64,000 nucleotides of DNA from Choristoneura fumiferana. Taxonomy: Eukaryota; Arthropoda; Insecta; Lepidoptera; Tortricidae. Of the stretch, positions 10,691 to 25,600 are shown piece by piece (the first letter of the stretch is position 1; the number at the start of each line of letters is the position of its first letter). The stretch is taken from the NCBI RefSeq assembly GCF_025370935.1, contig NC_133472.1, forward strand, positions 7,366,496 through 7,430,495, in the 5' to 3' direction. A program made the position numbers and the translations under genes. The notes beneath the pieces were generated by a model. The model saw nothing but the letters and a program-made list of their open reading frames with translations, was not told the origin of the DNA and did no database searches.

Positions 10691-13600
10691 CTGTGAAAAT
10701 AAATATAAATATTATAATAATTAAAATTTTTAGTACAGTCGTGTTCAGATATTTTTGATCAAATCTTTTCTCACAAGTTTATGAAGTTTATGAAAATATT
10801 AATTAATGTTTTTTGTATTTATTTAAGAGCAAGTCTCGCCATCTAGTGTAGTTTAATAAAACTACTGCGCACGCTCTAAACGAGTGGATTTCTGTTTACC
10901 ATCTAGAGCTACTTTTTTGCGCCTGAGTGCGATCGATGATATCGCCATCTAGCGATACCAACCCGCAACTAACAAATTTACTCATACTAACTTTAAAATC
11001 GTTAGGACAGGTTTTACTTTAAAAATATTATAGTGGTTAGCAAATAATAATAATGTCTCCCTCCAATTAAGTATTAATTTGTATTGGACGATATTATACT
11101 CTTCATGTTGTAGGGTAGTTACAACTTGATCATTTGACTATTGATATTACATTTACATTATGTAATCTATCGCATAATGTTACAGCTGTGTGAACGAATT
11201 CTAATCCATGGAATTATTTTTTTAAGCCACAATTGCTAGTTGCTAAGTACTCTAAGTAAGGGAGAGGAAGTGAATTCTATTACTTAATGCTACTAATATA
11301 ATCAATACGAATGTTGGTGCGTTTAGAATATATTTTCCACCAAGACTGCCTCCGAAATCTCAACAGACTGAAATTTGGCACGGGCGTTTTGTTGTTCTTG
11401 CATCGTAATTGAAGACCACGACGTTATTTTAGGGGATTTCTACAGGAACTTAGTAAACTTCCTTAATTCCAATTTATCTGGCGAATCTACTGATTTATTA
11501 ATTAAGGTCGCCACTCACCATCCCTGGACCTTCTGCGGTTCGTCACACATGAACGTCTCCTCGTTGTAGACCTTGCCGAGTGGACAGCTACCCTTCTGGG
11601 GCTGGACGCCGTTGCGGCAGATGTAGAACTTCTGGCAATCCTCTGGGTGGGGGAAGGTGGGGTGGGGCAGGGCGCGGCCGTTGGGGCCCATCACGTCGCC
11701 ATCGGGGCAGGTAAACCCGTCGTCAAGGACATCTAGGGGAATAAAGGTTAGATTAATTGGTGTTACTGGCCCGAAATGAATGTAGTGAAATCCCAAAGTT
11801 ATCCTAAAACGGCTATGATATATTTATAGTTTTTTTAGATTGCAATTAAGTCGATACTGTCCGTAATTTAATGTATAAAATAGCGATAGTGCATTGACAA
11901 ATGGTTTGTTTTTAGAATAATCTTGTAGCCAACGCCCTCCAATATTATATTTGATATTTTAAAACATTTTGAAAACAACACCTCATATAATCACCTTGAA
12001 TTTAGCATTTTAATCCCCACTACAGAATTCGATTAATGATCTAGTCAAATTGTATCGTGTCAAAGGGCAGAGCCGGGTTTAGTTATCTAAGCGCCCCGGG
12101 CAAGTCACGCCTGGCGCCCTGTAGTACCTGGCGCCCTGAGCAGCCACCACCGTCGCCCTAAAGTCGCCAAAGTCAAAGGGGTTTCATAAGTTTCATAACA
12201 TGCAAATTTCTCTTACCCTTAGTAGGATGGTCACACTGGCGGTTGACGGACTCTTTCCAGTCGCAGTTGGAGGTTTCCTCATCGAAGATCAAACCGGGCG
12301 GGCAGGGGTGCTCGTTGGGGACACCGTCGGAACAGTAGACGAACTTGTCGCAAGCCTAATAAATGAAAAATAAATTAAATTATGTAAAATGAAAGAAATA
12401 AAGATTTATTTTCAACAAACTTCAAAAAAGGAGGAGGTTCTCAATTCGTCTGTATGTTTTTTTTGTTCCATCAGTACCGCTACTTAACAGTAATAAATAA
12501 AAGTAAAACTGACAATAAACTAAGTTAGGGTGACACGACAGGAAGACACATTATACCCAATATTCTAAGAGATCTGAAAAGCTATTCAGTTTCTACGCAG
12601 CGATTTATTTCTGACAAAGTCACCATCAAAAGTTGGATCCACCAAGAGCGAGTTGCCTCGGAAGACAGATGTATGAAACATGATTTGGTTTGACACAAGG
12701 ATCAAAATCAGACTAAAAAGTATTGCCTCGCGTGACAATTTTCTGATAGTGGACCCTGGTAATAAAGTACAGTCGAGGAAACCGCATCAGGTACCAGGAT
12801 GGTATCTTTTCATAATCAAATTCGCTAGGATTTCTCTGGCAAATGGGAAGTCAATATGACATTAATAGCATAAAGGTACCCTGGTACGTAATTCAGTGTC
12901 ACAATATTTTTATTTAATTCAATCAATCAACAGCCACAGCCCGTCCGTCCACTGCTGTAAAATGTTATGCTCTGCCAGCTCCTGTGTTCCCTGATCGCTA
13001 CAATCTGGCCAACTTCAAATCTAGGATGAATGGGTATTTATTAGGCAAGCGTGCTCCATCTTAGTGCACATCTTGGATCACCATCAGGCGTGTTTGTCGT
13101 CAAACGCAAGCCTGTTTCTGTGTAATAAAGTAATAAACTCCTCATTTTTTTGAAGTCGGTTAAAAAAACATCACAACTCGCTATCCTTGGTTTGGCTTCT
13201 TTCGTCTAGCCACTGCCAACGGTGATGCTCTTTTCTTCTCCTTCTCTCCTCTTTTTGTCTTCGCTCCAATGAGGCGCAGGGCGTTCGACGTCCCAAAGGT
13301 GGCCTTCACTTTAAAACTCTTCGGCTCCAACGTCGTACTACTTGCTATTTAGAGACTTAGTCTGTAAATAATTGAATTGAAATCAGTTTTAATACCTGTG
13401 GGTCTGGGTGTTTGAAGTATCCATTCTGACGCGCACAATCTTTAGTCGGCTGGGGCTCCTCTGGAAAATTTAAAACAATTATTAAATAAATTTCCTGATT
13501 TGTTTTAAAAAAAGTTAATAACTCTAAAGTGTGAAGTCTATACTCGTAGTAAGCTAAACAACTATCGATTTATTACTAACAAATTTTACTAACTTCACGT

Positions 13601-16600
13601 TAAAACTTAAAACGTAACTTAAGCGGTAGCTTATACCCTCAATTAGAAGAGTTAGTTTTGCCGTACTCTCAGTAACGACAAATAGGTATAGCTAAGGCGG
13701 TACAATGTAGGTACTTTAATTGCGCGGTGTTCCATCCGAAGACGCACTTAACTCAGGCCTCTCCCACTCTCCTTTTCCTTGCCTGCCGCATTAAAGTGTT
13801 GTTTTGCTCAGTCTTTCTGACGAAAGTGAAATTTTTGCATATTACTTATGTAATCGATTGAATCAGACGTCGCTTTTCGGAGGTCCATATCAAACTTCAA
13901 CATTTCGACTGGTCTCTAACTCAACCTCGTACCTATATGAATCATCATCATCCCAGCTTATATACGTCCCACTGCTGGGCTCAGGCCTCCTCTCAGAATG
14001 AGAGGGCTTGGGCCGTAGTTGCCACCTATATGAAATTTTACGAAACTCGATTAACCATTACATACATTGCATACACATCCTAAATAAAGTACCTCGTTGA
14101 GTTTCTTGCCAGATTCTTCTCAACAGAACCGGTGGTTGACTTTTTTTTGACATTCATAAAGTGCTTGTTATAGCCTAAATTGAATAAAAATTTTGAAAGT
14201 AGTCTCTCCCTTAGTTTCTTTCCTACTCTCCCGCAAGGACTATATACAACCCGACGAAACTAAGTTTGCACCTAGCGTCTTAACAAGAACAGTTAAAAAA
14301 AATCAAATTCAACAAATAGGGGACGAAAATTCGTAAGACGCTTATCGTCGACAAAGATGCTACTCGTACTGACGCGACAAAGGGGATCGCGGGAAGGTTA
14401 TTTAAAAATTTTGAAGTGTGAATTAAGTGCGACTTAGCGAACTTAGCTTGGTGGAGTAGTATATGGTCTTGCTCTCCAGCTACTAAAACACGCCACTGTA
14501 AGTAGGTATACTTACGGAGTTCTTTCCTGTCACCGCAATCGACGTTGGAGGGGATGTCACATCGCTCCTTGTTGGGGTTCTCATCCGAGAACACTAAGCC
14601 ATCTGGACACAGCTTCGTTTCTGATTTGCCTGCACAAAATAAAACCAGTTTGTTTAGTCAAATTACTTGAATCTGTTTGCCTTAACTGGTTTGATTACTA
14701 AAATAGATTGGCTGGGCTTACATGGCCGTTTAGCATAAACCGATGGCTCGGGACCGCGGGGCAATTTTAAAAAGTAGTGTAACAATGAAGTCGGTCATTT
14801 TTAATTCGCAAATAAATCTCATAATCGAATTTCTGTTCGACTACATGTCAAACATTTACATCTTGAGTATAGTTTAAATTTAATAGCCATTTTAAAACTA
14901 TGGGCCTAATTTGATCAAAATCAGTCCAGTACTTTGATCTCAGAAAAACCCAACTACTTTTTATTCCAATTCACATGGGACAGGAAGGCACCCATGTAAT
15001 GTCCCAAAACTGCAACCAAAGCTAACTTGAAATATTGCGCGAGTAGGTATTCTTCATGAATTGAAAATTAAAATAAAAATAAAACGTATGATGTAAAGTA
15101 TGACGTGACTTTGTGAATTACCATGAAAATTTAGCAAAATCTCGGAATCTCAATTCAAATCAAAGTTCAACATTAAACAGATATATCTATTGCATATTAC
15201 CATGTAACACTCCTATGTATGTATAATAAACGCAAAAGGGGAGGTAGATACTTGAGTCACTAGTTATTAGGCATCGTCATGTAGAACCGTATGCCAAGTA
15301 GCTACCTACTTTGAGCTAGGCAAAGCAATGAGAAAAATTACTAAATTGTGAAACTAATTTAAGTATTTTAATTATGTTTAAGAATGAGAACAAAACCTTA
15401 ATTTTTTATTGTTGTTACTAAATAAATTTAATTTTAAATGCGGTTTGCGTTTAATTATTCTGATCATAAAATATTTTTGAGGTCAAATTCTAATGATTTA
15501 CTCAACTTTACTTACTGATATTTTGAAATATTAAGTACTTGCGTTGACTTAGCAGTTGGGTGTTTTTGCAATGTCTATTACTGAAAGGAACTGCGCGTTA
15601 TTTGCTACTATTACGTACTATAACTTGTTACAATTTAACTTAAAATACTGCTTTTCAACTCAACATCTATTGCGCAATAATAAGTAGCGCAATTAGGAAA
15701 AATAATTCTAAGTTTATAATCATTTAATTTAAACGTTACATAATAATAAAAACGATTATGCGTGTAATAAACGATAAAACATACAATAGAAAATGGGAGC
15801 GTTGGGCCCAATGAAAGCCAATAGTTAAATAAATACATTTTTATACAGTCTAGGGTAAAGTGCGTTTTGTGGTAGAGTTAAAAACTACTGATTTTCACTT
15901 GGATTACGAAGAAGCAACAGCAACATTGAAAATGTGTGTGTGTATGAATTTTATTCTTTGTTTATACAAACAAATAAAATATAAACCTTATCCTATAAAG
16001 TAACCAATGTTTGTGTCTAATTGTCTTGGCCTAAGAAGAAGATACTAGGACTTTATGCAGTATACTAGAGCATATATAAGTCATTTTATGAGCATGAAAC
16101 TACCGTGAGACTCGCTCATATAAAATGATATCCTAGGAAGAAGGGCTACGAATTAGCCCGAAACATGTAGAGCTAAATTCGATTTTAGACTTGAGTTATC
16201 CGTTACAATATCATTTAATACATTTTATGAGCGTAACAAGTAAAAATAAAATGTATTACGCACATAATTTAAACAAAACAAATTCACAAATCCATAGCCT
16301 AAGAATTGTAGGCATTAAATATGCCAAGTGTAGTTAGGCTAAGGTCCTTAAACTTCACGCTGGGCCTTGTTATTAATATACCATCTTTGTAACTGTGGAG
16401 ACACGGAGGTTTCACACTCTATTTGTCGTAAGCACATAATAGTGTCGAGACTGGAAGGTTTTGACATTTTGAACCTTGAATGTTTCATATTTTTACATGT
16501 TCATTCAAGGGCATGCCGCAGTTATGAAAGTAATACATTAAACCGCGGCTTCGCTCGCATGAACCATTGATAGTTCAATGCTACGAATTGGACCGAAAAA

Positions 16601-19600
16601 TAAAGTTGATTGTAACCTGGAAATTAGAGAATTCAAGGGAAAAATCTGATTCATCTACCTCAAATTTCAAGTTTATGGGTTAGTTAAAATCTCGTATCAC
16701 AAATAATTACGTTAACATCGGCCTCAGAAAAAAATATCTATTTTGAGGTAAGAGCTTTTTAAAAGTATAACGAGCGATATGTCAGTTGGATGACATTGCA
16801 AGTATGGTCAACACAAATACAGTCCACAAAAAAGCTTGTATTATAAAAATATTTTTTTACTCTGAACTTATTGGGCTACTAAATTGAAAGGCGGTTTGTT
16901 TCTATTCGTCCTAGTATTAGTTCCGTGACAGGAACGGCCAATAAATAAATGCTATTCGGCATTCAATTTAAATTAAGATAGATATGCCTTTTAATGCAGT
17001 ATTATGTAGATGTCATGTACTTTCACAACGTTCCGATACCGGTTGGCCTTTTCAATCACGATACTGACCTTTATTGCACTTGTAATAGAGGTCGCACTGG
17101 TAAGAATCTGGGTAAAAGCCGCTCTTCTCCGGACACTTAAATTCTTGCCCTGAAACAAAAAAGGTACATTGCTATTTAAACTACAAAGTAATAGTACATT
17201 GTGTCTTAAGGGCGGTAAATAATGAATTACGAACGAGAGTCTATTAGAAGCCCAAAATCGAAGACTGAGGGCTTTAATGAGTCGATGTTCGTAATTGTAG
17301 TACCGCCTGTGCGACATACACTGTTTTTCATCACATTTGCGAGTAAAATTGTATATTTGTAAAAGAAAAACAAAATATCTTTTCAAAAATTGCCAATACC
17401 GCTGACTGCGCTCTTGGCAGCGCCAGCTCCCCACCGCCCTCCGCAGCATGTGCACGACGTGCGCACGCCGCGCTGCAGGCGCAGCAGCACACCATGCAGT
17501 AACAAACTCATTTACCGACCTTGGGCTTCATGACATGAAAATTAGTACGGGCAATGACTCATTTACCGGCCACGGGTTTCATGACAAGCACATTAAGGTC
17601 GAGGGTTTTATTTGGGGGGTTGCAATCGAGGTAGCCTGCATGTTACGACACTGTTTACGAGCAAGTATGATGAAAAGCATAAAAACACCTAAAAAAACTA
17701 CATACAAACTAAAAACCGCGACTCTGTAACCGTAGCCGGCTCAAAAGTGCCCTAAGTGAGTAAGTAAGTGGTGATTCTGGTGATAGACGGGTTTGTGTCA
17801 TTTGTGTGCGTTCTCACAATGTGGAGGTGGAGGAACTGCACGAAAGCACGCATATCTTGCATAAACTTAGCTATCACAAGGTCGCGGGTGAGCAAAGAAA
17901 TTCTTTTAGTTCATTGATATGGACCTCCGCAAAGTAACGCGTGATTCAATAAATTATTCAAAAGTGCCCATTGTGCAGTGCTATTTAGAACTTTGCTTCG
18001 CTGGCAGCGGATGGATGCGAGGGGCTGAAGACAGAGTGTAGTGGCGCGCCATGGAAGAGGCATATGTCCAGCAGTGGACTGCTGTGGGCTGATGATGATG
18101 ATGATGATTTAAATAGTCATAATGTGGCGTAAACTAAGTGCGCTGTAGAATTTGTATATTTTGGAGACATCATCATCATGAATATGTGCACTGTTGAACA
18201 GAACGCCACAATGAAGGACAATTCGCCACTTCCATCCAGCAGTGGCCCGAAATTCTCGTGATGTCACCAGTCCACCAAGAGGGAGCCTGCTAGCGCCTCG
18301 CCACGCATTCCCACTCGAGAACTTTCTCCCCGACGGTTTGTTCTTTGACCGAAATTTACTTTGTCCGAACTTTAACTCCCATATTCTTCGAGCTATGTCG
18401 ATGACTTTGTTTCTTTGACGTATTTACGTATTCTGGATTCTATCGCTCCAAGAAACGTATTAAAACCGACCCCAACCAACTCTGTTTATTATGGGATCAT
18501 CATCATCATCATCGTTATCACCAAATATCAGCCGTAGGACGTCTACATACTTTTGGGCATGGCCTCCCCATAATATTACAGGATATTATACGATATACAC
18601 ATTATGGGATAGCGTTTTGTGTTAAAATAAGTGTACTATTTTGAGCTTTTTATATCGTGCGTTATGTGGGAATACAGAAATACTCGTAATGTTCTATGAA
18701 AACAAAAATGTGAAAGTTTCACGTAAATGCAGTGGTGAACAGATTGAATACATTTACAGAGTTGTGGGGGATTGTTCTCGATCACCACAAGTACACGATC
18801 TTGCTTTTATGTCTGGCCCTTTAGCTACCATTTATTAAGTAGTCTCTTAAAATACAACTTTTTGGCCAGGTGGAAAATGCCAGTTAGCTTATAATAATAG
18901 TACATTACTATCCCCGCGTTTAGCTTACGAAACGTTACACAACGCAGGACGCTGGCGTTTATTCAAAGTCTAGTTAAAACGTGCTTGTAATATGGAATAA
19001 TACCCTAGGATTGCGGTAGACGTGTGCCACATAAATTTATGTCATTTTGAATTTCATCATTTACGTGTTCCAAGAATTTGAATTATTCAGATTCAGATCA
19101 GGTTATTCCACGGTTATTCGATGTTAAGTAACTTAAAACTGCTAGTTTCTAAGTGGTCAGCTCCAAAAACAGCAAAAGACTATTTGATACCAATTGAAAT
19201 ACTTATTATGAGCTATCAAAAAAAAAATTTCGTATTTATTTATTTATTAAGCAATAAAAATTACAGCAATACAGTAAAGAATCAATGCGCTGTAAAATTG
19301 AATTAAACATAGGTACAAAAAATACAACATTACATACAAAAAATAAATAAATACAAATAATTAGTGATTTTAGAAAGTTTTAGAAAGGAACACTACACCC
19401 TCCGGCCTGCCTGCTGGTGCTAATGGACTATGTAAATATGGTAATATTGAACTGTGATGTCACTGATTACCCAACTCAATCGACTTTTTATTTATTACAA
19501 AGTAACTAAAAATGGAATAATACGTTTTCATTTTTAGATTGTTTTTTATCAGAGCTGTATTTTGGAATTTTTAGGTTATTTGTATTAAATAAATCTTTTA

Positions 19601-22600
19601 ATTCGCTAAGTCCCAATGTTTAATCGATATTAAGGCATGAAAAAAAATGCAAAATAAATTAAAATAATATGAGTTTATGTAAGAAACTAAATTTATTTGT
19701 ACGCAAAACTTTTAGGATCACTTGCAAGGTCTAGGTTAAAAATCCTTAACCTTGGATTTTACTTAATCCTGGGTTAGCACTTAACTCGGAGTTAGATATA
19801 TAGTGTGTGCTAAGCTAATTAACGTTTAAATCCAATTCACAATGGTACGCATGCTAAACAGTACTAACTAGGTTACAATTATTAGATTGTAGGTAGCATC
19901 ATAACATGACAAATATCTACCGTCTTATCGCATTTGCACGTAACTGCTTAATTTTCACAAATGGGTCTCTGAACGAGAAATGATTTGCGTAAACCTTTAT
20001 TTTTGAGGGGTCGTTGGTACCCCTCGAACCAAGAAGAGAAAATAAACTCCGGTCTTTAAGTGTAGGAACGAAGGATAAGATTTTATACAACGTTTTGCCC
20101 GTGTGTTTTGCTATACCACTCAGTAAATAACTTGTCTTTTTACTTTGGTAATCGCTACTTCTACATTAAATAATATCTTTTTAAGTTTAATAATATGTTT
20201 AAATTACTTTATTTAAATTTTTCAACTGTGCTTACGGCTACAGAATACAGAATTAAAAGTGCTTTATTTGCCTTACCCGCGTTAAAAATATATATCACTA
20301 TTTGGTGTCTATTTAATGTATAAAATTCTCGGGTCAAAAATGTTTGTGGCCAAACTTCTTCGAAACGGCGTGACCGTTTTTTTTGTATATTCGGTAGGTC
20401 TAAGAATAGGATGTTAACTATTTGTCATACTTCTACGCGGTCGGAGTCGCGGGCAACAGCTGGCTGGTCCCTTATATCCTTATATATTTTCCCAAAATCT
20501 ATATTTATATGAAAATATCTATGCAAAATTTCGACCCTTTACTTAGTTTCAAGGGCTTGAGTCACAGATTTTCCTTAAACGAGTACCTACATAATGCATC
20601 AGATTTTGTTACAGTTTGTGTACTCCAAGATCTACAATTGTCTACAAACGACCGTTCCTGCTGTTAGTTGTATGCTGTATATGTATACTCGTAGGTAGCT
20701 GTAATACGATATTTGTAACAAGGATACTGAGTTGGTATGCCCTAGGTGACTCACAATACTTAGTCATAATCGATTACAGAACAGAGTTTCTTGATTTCAT
20801 AAAGCAAAATTGTTTCATTAACTGTTTATTTTTGCATGATAACAAACGTCTACATATCTTTACAATTTTCTCTTTTGTTATACCATTAGTAGGACAGGAT
20901 CGAAAGTAGAATTTTGAGAAGTCATTACGGGTCAATCTACGCCTGCCAACTCTTAGGCAACTTATTGTTGCTTCGAACGTTTGTTACTGCTTTGTCGTTT
21001 TCAGATTATGTAAAAAACCAACGGTTCCCACTTAAAAATTCAACGCATTCGCGGAATAAAAAAGAATTAAGGACATTGCGTGTGTTACTCGTAATAATGA
21101 GACGATCGAGGCTCATTACTGCACCACACCACGCGCTCCGGAGTCGATTTCCGTGACAACATTCGATAGTCAAATTGTCCTTGCGACACATACCGCGAAG
21201 AGTTAAGAAACTACCGTAACGTTAACAATACAATCCCGCTTTTGTACTGTACTTGTTTGCAACGCGTGTGGTAATCCGGTAATGTATGATGTCTAGGATT
21301 GGGACGTGAGTGAAAGGAGGACGATTGCTAATCGCCCGGTTCATCGGATGGTTTCGGTTAATGCCCGTGTTGACTAAAGGTTGTGTAGTCCTTTGACCTT
21401 ATCAGACGGTATCGGCTCGATTAAAATAACGTTTAGTCACGTACCTACTAACAATTGGTAGAATTTTAAGTTAGAGTAACGGTCGGCCCTGCAGTGACAT
21501 ATTAAAACCACAATTAAATAATTTGAGCACGTAATTGCGTACAGGTTGTCCAGAAAGTTATAAGTAACTCATTCAAATTCTAATAATTATGAACTTTCAT
21601 GCTGGACGTTTATATTCAGCCATATTTGCAAAATAATTAAAATAAGAGTAAAAAAATTGAATAGGCTCAGAAAAAACACGAAAAATGGTAAAAAAATGAA
21701 ATATAATCAAAATGTTATGATTGACTAAAAAAATATTTAATGCACTACCAGAACATTTTTCCGTGTGTGCTTTTTCAGTCATCTACCTTACCTACATCTT
21801 ATCTTTTGAGCTGGACTTGGGGTGGATTCATGAGCATTTGTTGTATGTAACTTGTAATAAACAAAATAGGTACCTACTTTAAAAAAACAGGGGACTGATT
21901 TTTCAAAATCACACTACCCGAAGACCCTATGTTATGTAAATATATGTAAATGATTAATAATATTCCTGAATTTTTGAATTTGTCATGAACGTTTTTTGTT
22001 TTTTTATTTTTTAGTTGAATTTTTTCCCTGAGTTTTTGTCAATTGGTGTCAAGTGTCCCATGACATTTATTTATTTGAAATACTAGTCTCGTCGATCTCT
22101 CAATGTAAAATGTTATTTTTATGTATTTTATGTACTGTAGGAACTAGGCTGTATACCGCTGGCAGGTGGTAAAACTGACCACTTGGCAGGTTAGATTGAC
22201 AGCGGGTATTACATGCCGGAGCGCAGATTGCTCCCGATAGCCTAAGCGGCTGGTGCTATGCTATGTAAATGTATTTTTAAGTTCTGAAATAAATCCAAAT
22301 GATTGAAGAAGTTGTTTATTTTGAACTGAGTTTAAAGTCACGCGCGTTGATCCCCAGTACCTAAGCTCTCACCAAGTTACAGTCCCCACAGTACCTACCT
22401 ACAACCCTTTATTGTAATAAAGAGTTATAGAAATACAAATATAATTGTGTCGACCAGTCGAATTATAAAGTACCTAACTCTAATTATGGGACAATACGGA
22501 CATTTTTACCAATTTGCAGAATACGTTCGACTGATTTCGTAAGTTGTTCTCTTAGTCGTCTATATCACTTGACCAATCTAAGTTACTTGAAGTAATAAAT

Positions 22601-25600
22601 TCTAGGCACCTTCTGCGATATCTAAATTGGTTTCATAATAAACAACGGCAAACTTGTTTGCATTTTATTGCAAACTGTAACAGCTGTGAGCTGGACTACG
22701 AAATCAACCCCGCCTTGTCTTGAATTGAACCTAATTTTAAGACATTAGGTGTTATTTAGGTGACATTAAGGTGTCCCCAAAATATTGTGGATGTGTCCGT
22801 TTTGTTACGAAAATTATTAAAAAACATCCATACAATATTTTAGGGACACATCTGGAGACCCTGTTTTTATAACTCGGAAAAATGGGGGATGTGCTCGTAG
22901 GAGTCTACCTCCCAAGTTTTGTTGTAATCGGAGAGATAAACTCAGGGTACAACTTTAAATAGAAATGCCTAGTTGCGAATAAATGCGTCGTGACAGGCTT
23001 TCTTTGAAGTATACACGGTGTTATTTTTGATTTTCGTTAACGTCCGTGACTGAATTCACCGTGTTTCTACCCTCATCCTTTACTGTTTAACAGAAAGCAA
23101 TACATTCGTGATCCCCAGTGCTAGGCTTTATGAACTCTGGGATATAAATGAATCTATAACATATCGTCCTACATATATACCGACCACGTCACTGCTTTGA
23201 AAAAATTCCGTACCTCAAATCAATACACCAACCAAATTTAACCTTGAAATTATGTTCATAAACTTCGTTCCGAATAGTTATCGATTTTAAGGTTATGAGA
23301 TGAGTTTTATTAAAAGTAGATAGTAGAATCACATAGTAGGCAGAAGTAGACATTAGTAGACAGTAGAAGTGGTATTAGATGATATGTGTCGTAAGTCAAT
23401 TTGCAATCGGGTCCTGGCTCTAAGGAAAACATGTGAAATGTGTTACATGATCAACTTTTCCATGAGAGGACCTTGTATTCTATTTTAAAACAAACTCGTT
23501 TGTGGAGATGTGGTCTTATTTACAAGAATAGATGAATAGGTATAATCTACCTATGAATATTTTGGTGTATATTTTATTTCTGCATTTAGTGTTAAATCGC
23601 TGGATTTAGATTTGACTACACAATCATGTAATGACAGCAGTTTTGTGATATTAACTCATTCATTTCTTTTATTTTCTTTTTATGCAATCTGTTTTGTAAC
23701 TGTGTGTAATCATTAACTTCTACTCTCGTGCCACTACCCATATTAATACTTATTTAAAGCAATTTATTTTACCAGTACGTTTATTATTCCAATATAATTT
23801 ATTACACCAATGTTTACGTCTAAGCTAAATAATTATATAAAACTGGCTAAGTGCGAAACGAATTCGTCCACCAAGATCTGTAGATAATTGTGCAGAGTCC
23901 TTCTCCTAAGATAAATGCAGTATGGGGTAATTCTAGATGGTTCTGGACAGAGAAAGATAGACATAAATTTAGATTATCAGACTTTTCTTATTAGGTACGC
24001 TAAAGCTACCCTCATACCAAATTTCAAGTTTCTACAACAATTAGAACTATACTATATGTTTTGATTCCTCGGCAATTTGTACAGAAACACTTTTTTTAGT
24101 GACGGCGTTGGATTTTGATTGAATTCGTTAGAAGTTTAATTTTTTCAGTGCTCTGAGGGGTAGAAATGTTACATTGGGTGACACTCTTTCCCGGCCCGGA
24201 TAATACCGACATGGAAATACCGACCCTGTTTTTCATGTACACACCCATAGAAGCTCATGTCAGTTTCTATGGGCGTGTACACAAAAAAAAGGTCGGTATT
24301 TCCATGTCGGTATTATCCGGGCCGGTAAAGAAAGAATGTAACCCGTGGCATCGGGACAAACTAATCTCGCTTAAGGGCGGGTACTCACTAGCGAGCCGTA
24401 ACTGTAACCTTTGCACGTTACAGCTACCAAATATCACAGTGAATAATTACTTCACTACATTGAATTTTATCACGAAAAGGTTCCACCCTGTTTCCTCGAC
24501 TACCTACTGGTGTGTAAGTTGGCGGCGATCACGCAACTGTGCCTATATATAGACTTTATAATCGATTCCGAAAATTACGAGTACCTATGTGTATCTTAAG
24601 CATTGAATAACGTGTTTACTGATTGCTAATACGCAGGTTATGTAGGAAGGAAGTTCTGACACGTAATATGCCTATACTAACTGTTGCCTGCAACTCCGTC
24701 CGCGTAGAATTCGTTTACCTCTGACGCGGAACTATGCAATTTTGCGGGATAAAATCTACCCTACATCCTTTCTCGGGACTCAAACTATCTGTATACCAAA
24801 TTTCATCTAAATCGGTTCAGCGCCGGTTTAGCTGTGATGAGGTAACAAACAAACAGACTTACAAACTTTCGCGTTTATGTACTAACATCCCACTAGGGAT
24901 GGGATGATTTTACCTATGTAAGAAACTAAGTAATATTAGCAGGATGGGGCGAGGCGTTAGAAACCACCTCGGAATTAAGTAAGTTTTTTTATTACCGTCT
25001 GATGGAGGATCTGAACTACGATTTGTAATTTGCCAAACATATTAATCATGGAGCTATACGGAGAGTGGGTTTTTTGAAAATTTCAAGGGGCGGTGAAAGA
25101 TAAATTTATAATAAGCTTACAGATAGTGTTATGCTATGAGAGAGTGCTGAGATTAAAAATAAAATATTTATATCCTACAACGTCTAATTTCAAAAATCTC
25201 ACCTACCCCACCTATTCATAAACGCATGTGAACTTAACAGTAGTTTGTCTTTTATCTTCATTTCAACGATTGCCTTTTTTGTTAATTTGTACATCTCCCT
25301 GTAAATAATTATCCTTAATATATCGTTTTTAAGGTAATGGCACAAATTGCTGTCGCTAGGCACAAATTAAACATACCCTCATCCTGATAAATAATTAACT
25401 AACGAATTCTTAATGACAAAGAAAGAGATAAAGAGAGTTTTTCTAGTGAAACTATAAAATGGCGTCGTTATGTAATACATGTTATGTATGTGGATTGTAG
25501 GTAAATAACCTTCACTAATTTCTTACTAACTTTATACTTTGTTCAGTATTGTTATCTAAACTAAATCCATACTCTTAATAATTCCGTACGTAAGGTTGTC

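Noticed and set aside
11733..11796. Methionine start of the frame covering exon 6 of the CPAP3 paralogue
   Set aside because: The stretch lies upstream of a CCCCTAG acceptor in the intron; the splice phase with exon 5 fits exactly at 11732.
24166..24552. 128-aa open frame on the plus strand
   Set aside because: It runs through a palindromic MITE; the two halves are translations of inverted arms.
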